Origin: Acidobacteriaceae bacterium
Lineage (GTDB): Bacteria > Acidobacteriota > Terriglobia > Terriglobales > Acidobacteriaceae
Assembly (NCBI GenBank): GCA_903642235.1
Contig: CAHJWL010000003.1
Span: 1-64,000, forward strand
DNA: 64,000 nt
Reading direction: 5' to 3'
This document shows, in pieces, positions 53,283 to 62,223 of the stretch. Position 1 is the first letter of the stretch. Each line of letters begins with the position of its first letter. The notes under the pieces were generated by a model, which was given only the letters and a program-made list of their open reading frames with translations, did not search any database and had not been told where the DNA came from. The position numbers were made by a program, and so were the translations under genes.

Positions 53283-56200
53283 CTACTCGTTACCCTGCAG
53301 TCTTGCCCGTGCCCGCCGCCGCAACACCGCTCGGAGCAGAGTTGCAATGAGGAAGCAGATCACAATGGCGGTTACAACCATCAGCCATGGAAAGCGAGAG
53401 AACAGGATGTTCAGGTATGTCCACGTGGAGAGTGAGCCGACGTTATACACATCATTGCCGATGCGGTAGGAGACAAAGCGGGTTCCGTGCAACACACTCA
53501 CTGACTGCGATACATCGGAGGACTGGGAAGTCTTGAGGAACGTCGCCAGGAAGTTCGGGATCGTTGCATGATCACGGACAACCATCACGACGACTGACTT
53601 CCCTGAGCCGCTCGGCCACTCGATGCCCTCCATCAATGCATCGGGCAGACCTCCTGCCGTCTCGAGCTGCCCGGACTGCACATGATCGGAGCTCCGCACC
53701 TTCCACCATGCATGTTCGATCTGCGCGAAGAATCCCTGCGTGTCCTGGATGTGGAGACCGCTGCCATCAATGACGACCGGCAGGTTCTGATTGAGACGAC
53801 TAAGCGCCGCCTGATCCTCGACCGTGCCCATCACCAGGTAGTCCTTGCCGCTGTCGTTCTTCATGCCGTCGTTGTTCGTGACAGACACGTTCAAGACCGG
53901 ATAGCCGGTCTGCGCGCCGAAGTGTCCCATGAAGGTGAGATACATTTCGATCTCGTCGGCGGTCGGTGTATCTGGAAGAACCACGGCTGTGTCAGCCAGG
54001 TCAGCTTTGCGTGTGAATGGATAGCCTGCATTCGCAAAGAGCTCCAGGTTCGGCATCGGAGCCCAGTGCGGAATATCCGTAATGTCCAGATACGAATCTT
54101 TCAGCACAGCGCCCTGCAGGTTGTACGGCGCTGTGTCCTGGCATCGGCCCTTCTTCGGCAAGAGAAAGATGAACCGCATCATCAGTGAGTTTGAGAACGG
54201 CCGCATGTTGGCGACGGGAACAGAGATCACTGTGTCCAGCTTCGCAGAGGCCTTCTCTGTGTGCGGCATCGGAGTTGAGCTCACATAGCCGTCATTCATG
54301 TACACCTGAATGGTGCTGTCGTTAGAGATGGGAATGCTGTTGTAGCGATAGCCCATGTGGAACGAAATATCCTGCTTATTGCCGTAGAAGAGATCGGGCG
54401 GCAAGCGCATGTAGCCGCGGATCGGGACCGCACCATCTCCCTGCAGATCGCCGGTCTGCGCGATATCTCCAAGATGAACGACCTTGTCGGTCCGCAGCCA
54501 GCGCGGTGCGTCATCCGGCTCTCGCGGCGCGGGCGCCTTCAGACTCGGGATCCGTACCTGGTCGCCCTGGAAGAGACCACGCTGCAGCGTCAACGCCATC
54601 GCAGCTGTCACCAGGTCGTCAGGATTATCGCCACTCAGAACAAGAAGCTTTGAATACGGATCAGATGGGTTGGTCCGCATGGCGACAGTCGGGCCGGAGC
54701 TCCCTGTGATGTTGAAGCTGGTCGGCAACTCTGCCGAGTTCTCGCTGATGACGATTGCGTTGCCGGCGGGAATCGTTCCGAACGAGACCGGAAAACGAAC
54801 CGGTCGGAAGTCAGTCATGATGCCGAACCACGACGCGACAATGCCTGCAGCCTGCATGGCCTTCGGCGAGGGCTGTGCAAGGAAGATGATCGGCACAACG
54901 GGATGCAGGTTCACAGCCGCGTCATAGAACGGCAGCGGCAATAGCTTGAGATCGTTCTGAAGCGGGAGAAGCGCCCCTGCGAGCTCGATCGTAGAGTTCG
55001 TATCGACGTGGCTCCACAGTGTCGAGCTGGAGGGGTCTTCGCACTGGGTTGTGTAATGACCGACGAACTCGAAGTTCAGCTCATTCTGATGAACCAGCAT
55101 CTCCGCCGGCATGGTCAGCGTTGCCTCGAGCATTGCGCTTGATTCGTTGCGCGTTACGCTCACAGTGCTCTGACCGGATCCAGCCTGGTCCGCCGCAGCG
55201 GCCTCCTTCGCGCCATTCACCGTTGGCTGCAGGGACACTGGAAGTGTTGCAAAAAGAGTCCCATTCAGAGCCACCTTCAGGTGGCTCAGCGTAGGCAAGA
55301 GGGCCGGTGAGAAGTGATAGCGGATATGCATCGTCGCGGTCCGTACCACCTGCGTCTGCGGAACGGAGAAGAATACGGAGTGATAGGCGTCAACACCGCG
55401 CAGAATGATGGTGTCCTGCACGCCGACGTCGGCCAGCGTGAAGCGATTATCGAAGCTTCCCGCCGGAGTGGATCGGGCCTGGACTCCGCCATCAATAAGA
55501 GCACCCGCGCCCGCCAATTGCGGTTCGGCGCTCTGCTGCAGCGCCTGCGCTCCAGACGATGCCTGAGCGGCCCTCGCCGCGGTGGCTCCAAAGATCGCCA
55601 GCAGGATCAATGGCGCAATGCTGGTGGCAAGCCTTCCCTTTGGGACCGGTGTAGACCCGCCCGGCTTCCAGAAGAGCTCCTGCGCTGTCATCGACAGCCC
55701 GCGCATGGAAAGCGAGAAGATGCGCCGCAAGCTGCGCAGCGGCCGGTCTGGCTCGCGCGCTTCGCCCCATCCCAGCCAGGTGTCGGCGCGTGAGTACAGC
55801 ACCATGGTCAACGCCTCTTCTTCCTGCAAGGTCAAGGGATCATATTGCGCGCGCAGCACACTGCCCTGCGCCTGCACCACTGTCGCCGGCAGGGTTGCAT
55901 TTCCATCCAGCACGGGAAAGATAAGTTTGATCGGCTGGCCGGACTCGACGCCCAGTTCGCGCTCGACGCGCATCATGACGCCTCCACTGGACATGTCTGC
56001 TGTCACGCCATGGATGACGGTTCCGTTCGGCAGCACGACCTGCCCTGGAAGCTCCATCGTCACACGCACGGTCTGCCGTCTTTGCTGCCCTTCCCATGCC
56101 ACACCCACGCATACCCCAAGAATGATCATGTTGAAACAGGTCCAGAGCAGGTTCATCAGAATGGTGCCGAGGTGATCGGGATCGTACATCCCGGCAAGGA

Positions 56201-57845
56201 AGCTCAGTGGAAATGGAAGGCTGCTGCCTGGAAACTGGAAGTAGCGCGGCAGAGCTGCCAGAATGCCGAGAAGATTCAGTAACATCATCAGCAGAAACGG
56301 CTGTGCGATGCGCGAGTCGAAGAAGCTTTTGTTCACGACACCGCCCTTGGCCGTTACATTGAAGCTGCCCAGCTTCGGATTCACCAGAGCAAGCATGGTC
56401 GGGAGAAAGATGTACGGTGCGAGAACGGTCTCGTAGATCTCGTTCCAGAAGGAGTGGCGGTGCGCTCCCTGGATGCGGGAGTTGGTGATATTCGAGAGTA
56501 CGAGATGTGGAAAGGCGTACGCCAGGATAGCGGCCCAGTACCCTGGAACGTTGGTATGGCCGAGCAGCAGGTAGATGAGCGGCGCAGTCAGGAAGATGAG
56601 CCGCGGAAACGCATACAGGAAGTGCGACATGGCATTGAAGTAGCAGAGCCGCTGCGCCGGCTTCAGCCCGCGCGCAAACAGCGGGTTGTCTGTACGCATG
56701 ATCTGGATCATGCCGCGCGCCCAACGGATACGCTGCTTCACATGTCCCGATAGACGCTCCGTCGCAAGACCGGCCGCTTGCGGGATGTTGATGTATGCCG
56801 TATTCCATCCGTTCATCTGCATGCGCAGCGAGGTGTGTGCATCTTCCGTTACTGTCTCGACGGCGATGCCGCCGATCTCATCGAGCGCCGAACGCCGCAG
56901 CACGGCGCACGATCCGCAGAAGAAGGTTGCGTTCCAGAAATCATTGCCATCCTGCACGATGCCATAGAACAACTCGCCCTCGTTCGGAATGGTTCGGAAC
57001 TGGCCGAGGTTGCGCTCAAACGGATCCGGCGAGTAGAAGTGGTGGGGTGTCTGCAGCATGCCCAGCTTGGAGTCGCGCAGAAACCAGCCCAGCGTCACCT
57101 GCATAAACGAGCGAGTCGGCACATGGTCGCAGTCGAAGATGGCGACATAGGGCGAGTCCAGCCGTGCCAGAGCGCGGTTGATGTTGCCCGCCTTGGCATG
57201 CTTGTTGTCATCGCGGGTCATGTAGCCGATGCCGGCTTCTTCCGCGAACGCGCGAAACTCCGGCCGCTTGCCGTCGTCAAGGATGTAGACGTTCAACTTC
57301 TCTGCAGGCCAATCTATATTCATCGCGGCAAGGGCGGTGTAGCGCACGACGCTGAGCGGCTCGTTGTAGGTTGGGATTAGAAGGTCAACTGAAGGCCAGG
57401 TCTCAGGATCGTCGGGCAGCGGCACAGGTGTGCGGCGCAGCGGCCAGAGGGTCTGCAGGTAGCCCAGAAAAAGAATAATGAAGGCATAGGACTCCGCCAG
57501 CACCAGCAGCGAGATAAAGAACGCATCGAGCAAACTCCACCTGGTGCCCGGGTCCGCGAAGAACTTCACGGTAGTCGCCATGCGCCAGTAGCCATACCGA
57601 AAGGTCGAAAACATCGAGACCAGCATCAGCGTTAACGTCACCAGATACGACGTGGAGCTTCGATCCATCCAGATAGCAAGCGGAACGATGAGGACGTCGA
57701 GGATAATCTGCTGCGGCCAGGTCAACTCCAAGATCCCTGAGAAGACAAGAAACGAGAGCCCGCCGGCAATGATGACAAAGCGAAGTAATCTGAGCAGAGC
57801 ACCGTCACCGGACTCAAACTCCTGCCAAAAAGAGACGCGGTTCAT
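53283..57845 (-). CDS. bcsAB: fused cellulose synthase BcsA-BcsB
   Basis: A 1520-aa fusion of catalytic and periplasmic subunits. The BcsA part has N-terminal membrane helices and a GT2 domain with DDG near 190, DCD near 240, TED (VTEDAHTS) and QRIRW near 372. A PilZ domain (about 590-685) has RQTVR and DMSSGGV, the c-di-GMP-binding signature. From about 780 the BcsB part has paired carbohydrate-binding and flavodoxin-like domains, with a C-terminal membrane helix (about 1475-1500). The fused form is known from Komagataeibacter AcsAB. The ATG overlaps the bcsQ stop (ATGA). c-di-GMP control is expected from the PilZ motif. Confidence 0.97.
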   Translation of the reverse strand: MNRVSFWQEFESGDGALLRLLRFVIIAGGLSFLVFSGILELTWPQQIILDVLIVPLAIWMDRSSTSYLVTLTLMLVSMFSTFRYGYWRMATTVKFFADPGTRWSLLDAFFISLLVLAESYAFIILFLGYLQTLWPLRRTPVPLPDDPETWPSVDLLIPTYNEPLSVVRYTALAAMNIDWPAEKLNVYILDDGKRPEFRAFAEEAGIGYMTRDDNKHAKAGNINRALARLDSPYVAIFDCDHVPTRSFMQVTLGWFLRDSKLGMLQTPHHFYSPDPFERNLGQFRTIPNEGELFYGIVQDGNDFWNATFFCGSCAVLRRSALDEIGGIAVETVTEDAHTSLRMQMNGWNTAYINIPQAAGLATERLSGHVKQRIRWARGMIQIMRTDNPLFARGLKPAQRLCYFNAMSHFLYAFPRLIFLTAPLIYLLLGHTNVPGYWAAILAYAFPHLVLSNITNSRIQGAHRHSFWNEIYETVLAPYIFLPTMLALVNPKLGSFNVTAKGGVVNKSFFDSRIAQPFLLMMLLNLLGILAALPRYFQFPGSSLPFPLSFLAGMYDPDHLGTILMNLLWTCFNMIILGVCVGVAWEGQQRRQTVRVTMELPGQVVLPNGTVIHGVTADMSSGGVMMRVERELGVESGQPIKLIFPVLDGNATLPATVVQAQGSVLRAQYDPLTLQEEEALTMVLYSRADTWLGWGEAREPDRPLRSLRRIFSLSMRGLSMTAQELFWKPGGSTPVPKGRLATSIAPLILLAIFGATAARAAQASSGAQALQQSAEPQLAGAGALIDGGVQARSTPAGSFDNRFTLADVGVQDTIILRGVDAYHSVFFSVPQTQVVRTATMHIRYHFSPALLPTLSHLKVALNGTLFATLPVSLQPTVNGAKEAAAADQAGSGQSTVSVTRNESSAMLEATLTMPAEMLVHQNELNFEFVGHYTTQCEDPSSSTLWSHVDTNSTIELAGALLPLQNDLKLLPLPFYDAAVNLHPVVPIIFLAQPSPKAMQAAGIVASWFGIMTDFRPVRFPVSFGTIPAGNAIVISENSAELPTSFNITGSSGPTVAMRTNPSDPYSKLLVLSGDNPDDLVTAAMALTLQRGLFQGDQVRIPSLKAPAPREPDDAPRWLRTDKVVHLGDIAQTGDLQGDGAVPIRGYMRLPPDLFYGNKQDISFHMGYRYNSIPISNDSTIQVYMNDGYVSSTPMPHTEKASAKLDTVISVPVANMRPFSNSLMMRFIFLLPKKGRCQDTAPYNLQGAVLKDSYLDITDIPHWAPMPNLELFANAGYPFTRKADLADTAVVLPDTPTADEIEMYLTFMGHFGAQTGYPVLNVSVTNNDGMKNDSGKDYLVMGTVEDQAALSRLNQNLPVVIDGSGLHIQDTQGFFAQIEHAWWKVRSSDHVQSGQLETAGGLPDALMEGIEWPSGSGKSVVVMVVRDHATIPNFLATFLKTSQSSDVSQSVSVLHGTRFVSYRIGNDVYNVGSLSTWTYLNILFSRFPWLMVVTAIVICFLIATLLRAVLRRRARARLQGNE

Positions 57846-60277
57846 CGTTCACTCCAACGCACATTACGGAAGCCGGCTGTCGCCGGTGCGGACTGCGCGC
57901 GCAGCCAGGTCGCCAGGTTCATGTAGTCCTCGGCAACCGGAGCCTCAGGCGAGTAATCAATGATCGTCATGCCCTCTGCAAGCGCTTCACTCACGGCGGG
58001 TGCACGGCGAATGACAAACGGCAGCAGACGTTCGCCAAGCTGCCTGCGGAGGACCTCGCGGACATCCAGATGGAGAGGAAGCGCCGCGTCAAACTGATTG
58101 AGCACATAAAAGAACTTCAACGGCGTTCCGTCAGCACCATTTACGCCGTGAAAGAACTTCTCGAGCGCCTGCAGACTGATGACTGAGTTCATATCCGGCG
58201 CGACCGGCACCAGCACCGTTGGGTTGAGCCGGGCCATGCGACGAATGACCCAGCTGGTGCTGGATGTCAGATCAAGCACAATGCGGTGCGTACCTCGGCC
58301 GCTGCCAGCAATCTCTTCAACCAGCGACTCCTGCGCCGCCTCGTCCCCGGGATCCTGATCGACTCCGTAGTTGACCAGGTAGATTGGCGCATCCGTGCTG
58401 CCGCTCGGTGGTGAAAATGTGCGAACGGTTCCCTGCCGTAACTCGCTCGCTCCGAAGTAGTACGGCAGCAGCCCGTGGGATGTTGTGTCTGTCAGCAGCA
58501 CCTTCTCCCCGAGAGAAGAGAGCGAGCGGCCAAGGGTTGCGACCAGTGATGTCTTGCCGACGCCGCCTGCAAGGGAGAAGACAGCCAGCACCGGCGTGCG
58601 GGTCTCCTTCTGCCGCACAGGGGTGGTCTCCTGCCGTTCCTGCCCAGCCTGCTCAAAGACTCCCTTCAGCGCATACCAACGGGACGCCACACGTTCACGC
58701 GAACGCTGCAAGGTGTCAGAGACAGATTGCGGCGCGTCAGCACCCTCGGGGAGACTTGCAGCGGTGCGTGGACCAGCATGACCGCCAGGCTTCTGTGACC
58801 CTTGTATTCCCGAGGCACCCTGTGCGTAGATCCAAGCCGGTCCGACCGGGTCGACTGTCCGGGATGGAGACGGCGCAAGCGCCTCCTCCCTGCGCGGCTC
58901 TTTTAGCTCCGGTGTCGTACGGACTTCTGAGGTCGGCCGCACAGGCGGCACGGCAGAGGCGATCGGCTGAGCCTGCTCGCGGCGATACGCGGCAATAGCT
59001 CGATCGGAGTCGGTCGGGCGGTAGTTTGCCAGGTCCTGGCGCCGGCGCTTCGGCGTGGGGTCCTGAAGTTCACCGGCCGTTTCGTCCCGCACCTGCGGAA
59101 CCGGGCTTCGCCGCTCCTGCATTGGGAGGGCTGAGGCAGGCACGGGCGCCCGCCTCGCAGTCTCTGCTCCATCAGTCGATCGGGAGGGCGGTGTTCCTGC
59201 CGCGCCGGAGTTTGCCCAGAGCATCTGCCGGGCAGGTGTTGCGGCAGTGGCGGGAGGCGTGGTCGGTGCGGGTGTCCACACTCGCGCATTCGTTTCTGGT
59301 GAGCCGTCGTCCTGTCTCGCGTCAAGGCGCGGCAACGTGGTTTCGCGTGTCGCATAGGTTGGAACAGGCCGGTCGACACGACGAGATGCCGGTGAAGCCG
59401 CCTCACGAGAGGCTGCTTTGGTCTCAGGAGCAGAATCCGACTCAGGTCGATAGATCTGTCGGACGCCAGATGCATCGTCAGGTCGGTAACCCTGTGGACG
59501 GCGAGCTGCCGGAGGGCGCGGTGCCGGCCTGAGCGCCGGTGCCGCGGGCTCTCCCGAGTAAAGGCGAGACTGAGGCGGAGCATCCTGATCTGTTTCGCGC
59601 ATCTCTGAGGGCGGAGCGAGGCGGCTTTGATCGGCGCGCACACGATTAGGGTGGAGTGCTACCGGAGGCTCGGGCGGTCTTGAAGCCACTGTTTCCTCAT
59701 CCTCCGCATCCTCTGGCCGGGCGTCCGGCGTATACGGATCCGAGATCTTTCCCGGTACGTCTGCCTCCAGCGGTACTATCTGAGCACGCCGTCCACGCGA
59801 GTTGGATTCAACATAGAGGGCTGCCTGCCGTCGGGCAGACGCACTCGCTTGAGCAATCTCGTACTCTTCACGCTGGGTGACTTCCTCGGCCTGCGCTGCG
59901 GACTCCGCTCGCCCAGCGGCTTCCACACGTTCCGCCGCCGCGAGCTGCGAAGCTCGTTCGGCCTCACGCAGAACCTGATGCTGACGATGTGCATCTCCGT
60001 TTATCTGCTCGGTCTCTGCCACCTGCTCCGCGCGGAGTGCGCTCTGCTCCGCAACTGTCGCCGCAGCCTCGGCCTCGGACTGCGCGCGCAATTCCACGTC
60101 ACGGACCTGTTCGGCCGCACGGTGTCGCAATTGAGCGCGGTACTCACGCCGGGACGCGGAGAAGTCGCGATACTTTGCACCATGGAGATTGGCCCAGGAG
60201 TAGAGCACAGCAACATCCTCGGGTGTCTCAACACTCGGCATCTCGTCGAATGGTTCAGAGTTACGACTATCCATCAT
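57842..60277 (-). CDS. bcsQ: BcsQ-like ATPase with long N-terminal scaffold
   Basis: 811 aa. The C-terminal 250 residues (about 560-805) are a ParA/MinD-type ATPase of the BcsQ (YhjQ) kind: deviant Walker A LAGGVGKTSL near 572, LTDTTSHG, IVLDLTSS, and a tail LLPFVIRRAPAVSEALAEG like that of E. coli BcsQ. The first residue of the usual KGGxGK motif is Ala here. Residues 12-50 (EDVAVLYSWANLHGAKYRDF) resemble the small BcsR protein. Residues 45-170 are Ala/Glu/Arg-rich and probably coiled coil, and about 170-540 are Pro/Arg-rich and disordered. E. coli BcsQ has about 250 aa. The ATG ATG at 60277 follows AGGA. It is the first gene of the bcs operon. Confidence 0.85.
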   Translation of the reverse strand: MMDSRNSEPFDEMPSVETPEDVAVLYSWANLHGAKYRDFSASRREYRAQLRHRAAEQVRDVELRAQSEAEAAATVAEQSALRAEQVAETEQINGDAHRQHQVLREAERASQLAAAERVEAAGRAESAAQAEEVTQREEYEIAQASASARRQAALYVESNSRGRRAQIVPLEADVPGKISDPYTPDARPEDAEDEETVASRPPEPPVALHPNRVRADQSRLAPPSEMRETDQDAPPQSRLYSGEPAAPALRPAPRPPAARRPQGYRPDDASGVRQIYRPESDSAPETKAASREAASPASRRVDRPVPTYATRETTLPRLDARQDDGSPETNARVWTPAPTTPPATAATPARQMLWANSGAAGTPPSRSTDGAETARRAPVPASALPMQERRSPVPQVRDETAGELQDPTPKRRRQDLANYRPTDSDRAIAAYRREQAQPIASAVPPVRPTSEVRTTPELKEPRREEALAPSPSRTVDPVGPAWIYAQGASGIQGSQKPGGHAGPRTAASLPEGADAPQSVSDTLQRSRERVASRWYALKGVFEQAGQERQETTPVRQKETRTPVLAVFSLAGGVGKTSLVATLGRSLSSLGEKVLLTDTTSHGLLPYYFGASELRQGTVRTFSPPSGSTDAPIYLVNYGVDQDPGDEAAQESLVEEIAGSGRGTHRIVLDLTSSTSWVIRRMARLNPTVLVPVAPDMNSVISLQALEKFFHGVNGADGTPLKFFYVLNQFDAALPLHLDVREVLRRQLGERLLPFVIRRAPAVSEALAEGMTIIDYSPEAPVAEDYMNLATWLRAQSAPATAGFRNVRWSER

Positions 60278-60383
60278 GGGTCCTATGGTTACCGGCACCT
60301 GAGCAAATTTGATTACGCGTGAACACTGAACGAGGAAAAGAGGTAACAATGCACTCTCTTTCGTGCAATAAGCAGAGGCTACC

Positions 60384-60398
60384 GGGGGGGTGGGGGGG
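60384..60398. repeat. G7-T-G7 tract upstream of the bcs operon
   Basis: Seven G, one T, seven G on the plus strand, 107-121 bases before the bcsQ-like ATG. It lies in the likely leader or promoter of the operon. Long G-runs can slip in replication or fold into quadruplexes. No other such interrupted run occurs inside the window. Confidence 0.9.
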
Positions 60399-60414
60399 AG
60401 TCAATGGATGCGAC

Positions 60415-60432
60415 ATGACACTTTAGTGTCAT
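60415..60432. promoter_or_regulatory. 18-bp perfect palindrome, candidate operator
   Basis: ATGACACT-TT-AGTGTCAT, perfectly symmetric, 138 bases upstream of the bcsQ-like ATG and 80 bases before tRNA-Lys. The size and symmetry fit a dimeric repressor or activator site. No T-run or long stem supports a terminator. The regulator is not known. Confidence 0.6.
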
Positions 60433-60511
60433 CTAATACAACTGCAAGTGGCGTGTGGTGCAGGAGTTACACCCGTCAAGTGCTTCAGTATGCTAACTTT
60501 GTACTAGGTGA

Positions 60512-60587
60512 GAGCCTGTAGCTCAGTCGGTAGAGCATCGCCCTTTTAAGGCGTTGGTCCTGGGTTCGAGCCCCAGCGGGCTCACCA
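60512..60587 (+). tRNA. tRNA-Lys (TTT)
   Basis: A 76-base tRNA with encoded CCA. Acceptor GAGCCTG pairs with CGGGCTC (one T-G pair). The D-loop is AGTCGGTA with normal GG at 18-19. The anticodon loop is CTTTTAA, giving TTT, and the T-loop is the normal TTCGAGC. It is convergent with hldD across a shared terminator region. Confidence 0.98.
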
Positions 60588-60626
60588 CTTCTTCTTATTT
60601 CAGAACAAGCGATAGTCAGAACAAAG

Positions 60627-60668
60627 AGCCGCCAGGGTCGTGCTCTTTCGAGCAGGGCTCTGGCGGCT
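60627..60668 (-). terminator. terminator of hldD
   Basis: AGCCGCCAG (60627-60635) pairs with CTGGCGGCT (60660-60668), and an inner TGCTC/GAGCA stem caps the hairpin. On the minus strand the stem runs into CTCTTTGTTCT, a T-rich tail, 21 bases after the hldD stop. It may also stop the tRNA-Lys transcript. Confidence 0.7.
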
Positions 60669-60689
60669 GTCTGCGTAAAACTTCGTAAG

Positions 60690-61676
60690 TCAGGCTCGGG
60701 CGGCAGGCTCTTCTGCGAAGGTCTCCCGGACGCCGTCTTCCAGCTCTGTTAGAGGGGCGCTATAGCCGGCGGAGCGTAATCCGGAGATCTCCGCTTCTGT
60801 GAAGTGCTGGTATCTGTCTTTCAGATCGCCGGGAAAGGGGATGAACTCGATCTTCCCTGCCCCGTGCACCGCCATCAGTGATTCCGCGACGGCCTTGAAG
60901 GTGCGCGCATGACCGGTTCCCGCATTCACAACCGCCTGGACCGGCTCCCTCGGGGAATCGGGCAGCAACCCTCCGAAAAACATGTTAATGCGGGCAAGAT
61001 CGCGTACGAAGACGAAATCGCGGCGCTGTTCGCCATCCTTGAAGCCGCCAGAGCCCTCGAACATGCGAATCGTGCCAGAGTCCAGAAGCTGCCGGGTGAA
61101 GTGGTGGATGACGGATGCCATGCGGCCCTTGTGCTGTTCGCGCGGCCCGTAAACGTTGAAGTAACGCAGACCGATCACCGGTGAGGTGAAGGCTGGTGCA
61201 AGGCGCCGGACATAGTTGTCGAAGACCAGCTTCGAGAAGCCGTACACGTTCAGCGGTCTCTCGTTGGCCGGATCCACCGCAAAGGCGGTTGAGGCTCCGT
61301 ACGTGGCAGCCGTGGAGGCGTACACAAACGGGATCTCCCGCTCTGTTGCGAAATGCAGCAGCACCTTCGAATAGTCGAAGTTGTTCCGCATCATGTACTG
61401 ACCGTCATCCTCCAAGGTGTTCGAGCACGCACCCTGATGCAAAATGGCCTCGATTGGCTCTTCATCAAAGTCGCCTTCAATCAAGGAGTCGAGGAAATCG
61501 AGCTTATCCATGTAATCCGCATAGAGCGCGCCCTGCAGATTCAGGAACTTCGGTCCGGACAAATTGGACGCTGGCGCGAGATTGTCGACGACAAGGATGT
61601 CGGTGTGACCTGCGCGGTTGAGTTCGTGGACGAGGTTGGAGCCAATAAAGCCTGCGCCGCCGGTGACGATGATCAC
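60690..61676 (-). CDS. hldD: ADP-glyceromanno-heptose 6-epimerase
   Basis: A 328-aa short-chain epimerase (RfaD/HldD) that makes ADP-L-glycero-D-manno-heptose for the lipopolysaccharide inner core. The Rossmann motif is VTGGAGFIGSN at the N-terminus. HQGACSNTLEDDG is a family mark, NVYGFSK holds the catalytic Tyr and Lys, and RYFNVYGPREQHKGRMASV the substrate region. The start is GTG at 61676, nine bases after AAGGGGAG, exactly where the family begins; the longer frame to 61829 is not needed. No other heptose gene is near. Confidence 0.93.
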   Translation of the reverse strand: MIIVTGGAGFIGSNLVHELNRAGHTDILVVDNLAPASNLSGPKFLNLQGALYADYMDKLDFLDSLIEGDFDEEPIEAILHQGACSNTLEDDGQYMMRNNFDYSKVLLHFATEREIPFVYASTAATYGASTAFAVDPANERPLNVYGFSKLVFDNYVRRLAPAFTSPVIGLRYFNVYGPREQHKGRMASVIHHFTRQLLDSGTIRMFEGSGGFKDGEQRRDFVFVRDLARINMFFGGLLPDSPREPVQAVVNAGTGHARTFKAVAESLMAVHGAGKIEFIPFPGDLKDRYQHFTEAEISGLRSAGYSAPLTELEDGVRETFAEEPAARA

Positions 61677-61794
61677 GTATCTGTTTCTCCCCTTCCAGTC
61701 TAGTTGGTCTCGCGATTCTGCAGAAAGCTCTTGCGGCGTCCGGGCGCGAAGTGTACAAGGTCTGCGGAGCCCCAACGGGGCTGGAGGACGAACG

Positions 61795-62202
61795 ATGACG
61801 ATCGAGACGTATCTGATGTTCAAGGGCAACTGCCAGGAGGCGTTTGAGTTTTACCAGACTGTGCTGGGGGGAACCGTTGAGGCGATGTTTCGTTACGCGG
61901 ACGCTCCAGGAGGCTCTCCGGTTCCGGAGGAGTGGGCAACTAAAATCATGCACGCCCGCATGGTGGTGGATGGCAACTCGATCATGGCGTCGGACGCGCC
62001 TCCAGGCCGTCAGGATACTCCGGCCGGCTTCAACGTCTCACTGTCGATCAAGACTGTCGCCGAGGCAGAACGCATCTTTAACAGCCTGAGTGAAGGCGCA
62101 CAGCGGATCACCATGCCTCTCGGCGAGACCTTCTGGGCCAAGCGTTTCGGTATGGTGACGGATCGATTCGGAACTCCATGGATGATCAACGGCGAGGGCT
62201 GA
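61795..62202 (+). CDS. PhnB-like VOC family protein
   Basis: A 135-aa glyoxalase-fold protein of the PhnB/3-demethylubiquinone-methyltransferase-like group. It opens IETYLMFKGNCQEAFEFYQTVLGG, and the end FWAKRFGMVTDRFGTPWMIN is typical. Proteins of this group are widespread and mostly without known substrate; the metal ligands of true glyoxalases are not evident. GGAGGA lies six bases before the ATG. It is divergent from hldD and converges on the GMC oxidoreductase gene. Confidence 0.9.
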   Translation: MTIETYLMFKGNCQEAFEFYQTVLGGTVEAMFRYADAPGGSPVPEEWATKIMHARMVVDGNSIMASDAPPGRQDTPAGFNVSLSIKTVAEAERIFNSLSEGAQRITMPLGETFWAKRFGMVTDRFGTPWMINGEG

Positions 62203-62223
62203 GTGTGCGGTCGCTCGTGAAGG

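Noticed and set aside
57842-60277. Frameshifted or chimeric bcsQ
   Set aside because: The frame is open throughout and the GC-rich codon use stays even through the linker, so a natural fusion is more likely than an error.
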